Part shown: positions 25,276 through 25,688 of the stretch, in pieces
Layout of the letters: every line of letters begins with the position of its first letter
How positions within the stretch are numbered: the stretch's first letter is position 1
Assembly: GCA_035532755.1 (NCBI GenBank)
Contig: DATKQI010000230.1
Span: 1 to 25,688 of the forward strand
Length of the DNA: 25,688 nt
Direction: 5' to 3'
Source of the DNA: DATKQI01 sp035532755
GTDB lineage: Bacteria > Pseudomonadota > Alphaproteobacteria > Acetobacterales > Acetobacteraceae
The notes under the pieces: model-generated
The model's input: only the letters and a program-made list of their open reading frames with translations
What the model was told of the DNA's origin: nothing
Database searches by the model: none
Translations under genes and position numbers: made by a program

Positions 25276-25688
25276 CAGAGATGCGGCGCGCCAGCCGCCA
25301 CGCGCTGCGCCTGCCGTACTGCTGCCTGCGCCGATTTTGCGGCCGCCTCGGTAGCCGCAAACGCCACCTTATCGAACAGCCACGCACGCTCGGCATCTAC
25401 ATCCGCCGCTTTCGCCAAGACCACGGCCTGCTTCTCGTCCCCCCGCGCGGCCGCCTGCCAAGCCGCCTGCGCCGCTGCCCGCGCATCCCAGATGTTGTCA
25501 TCCATCGTCCCCGGGACCCCGCCCTCCGCCAACAGCCGCTGCGCCACCTGAACCGTCGTCCGGGTGGCTTTCCATGCCGCGTGGTCGGCGGCCTCGACCC
25601 CCGTGGCGGAGGGACCCAGCACCCCCGTGTCCAGTAGATCCAGGTCAGCGACCCGCGCCCATCGCTCCGCCGCGCCCTGATCTCCCCG
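25275..25688 (-). CDS. Hypothetical alanine-rich protein, 5' end outside window
   Basis: This frame is open from the right edge of the window to a TGA at 25275, giving at least 137 residues. It reads AAERWARVADLDLLDTGVLGPS, then a long Ala-rich helical stretch with regular charges (WDARAAAQAAWQAAARGDEKQAVVLAKAADVDAERAWLFDKVAFAATEAAAKSAQAAVRQAQRVAAG). The composition is balanced and acidic, unlike the Arg/Pro-rich shadows on the other strand, so it is probably real. No domain is recognised. Its stop overlaps the ATG of the next gene (TGATG), which suggests one operon. GTG 25622 is an internal codon that could also serve as a start. Confidence 0.55.
   Translation of the reverse strand, partial: RGDQGAAERWARVADLDLLDTGVLGPSATGVEAADHAAWKATRTTVQVAQRLLAEGGVPGTMDDNIWDARAAAQAAWQAAARGDEKQAVVLAKAADVDAERAWLFDKVAFAATEAAAKSAQAAVRQAQRVAAGAPHL

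Overview
The window looks like chromosome of a high-GC alphaproteobacterium, most likely from the Rhodospirillales/Acetobacteraceae side. Signs of this are the rimP-nusA-ylxR-infB-rbfA block with an alphaproteobacterial IF2 N-terminus and a YlxR-L7Ae fusion, a hopanoid-type RND protein (HpnN), an OlsB-like ornithine-lipid acyltransferase, a MucR/Ros regulator and the tsaB-rimI, fur and lnt-XRE neighbours. The assignment rests on gene content and remembered family sequences, not on a search.

Left part (1-7101, + strand): the 3' part of a WbpM/CapD-like nucleotide-sugar dehydratase cut by the window edge, a WbpE-like sugar aminotransferase, proline iminopeptidase, an orphan TAXI-type solute-binding protein and hpnN. 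Middle (7115-14323, - strand): a promoter and a terminator-like hairpin lead into rimP, nusA, ylxR, infB and rbfA, followed by an OafA-type acyltransferase where truB often sits. A second OafA-type acyltransferase and a HAD hydrolase run divergently (14434-16301, +).

Next (16305-19228, -) comes a mucR gene with its own promoter, then fur, olsB and a 2-hydroxyacid dehydrogenase, with fur and olsB coupled by GTGA. A TusA-like gene (+) diverges from mucR across an AT-rich, repeat-bearing spacer. tsaB-rimI (-) follows, then divergent lnt, an XRE regulator behind an AT-rich leader with inverted repeats, a VOC protein and a flavin reductase (all +).

Right end: tRNA-Lys(CTT) with its own promoter. 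Beyond it is a change of character: a three-helix membrane protein with no recognised family, a gene that appears broken by an in-frame TAA, and an alanine-rich gene running off the edge. This looks like the start of an accessory segment next to a tRNA gene.

No clearly new multi-gene system is visible. The best leads are the terminator hairpin whose U-tract runs into the rimP start codon, the Fur protein with one metal site substituted, the repeat-rich mucR/tusA spacer and the tRNA-adjacent segment.
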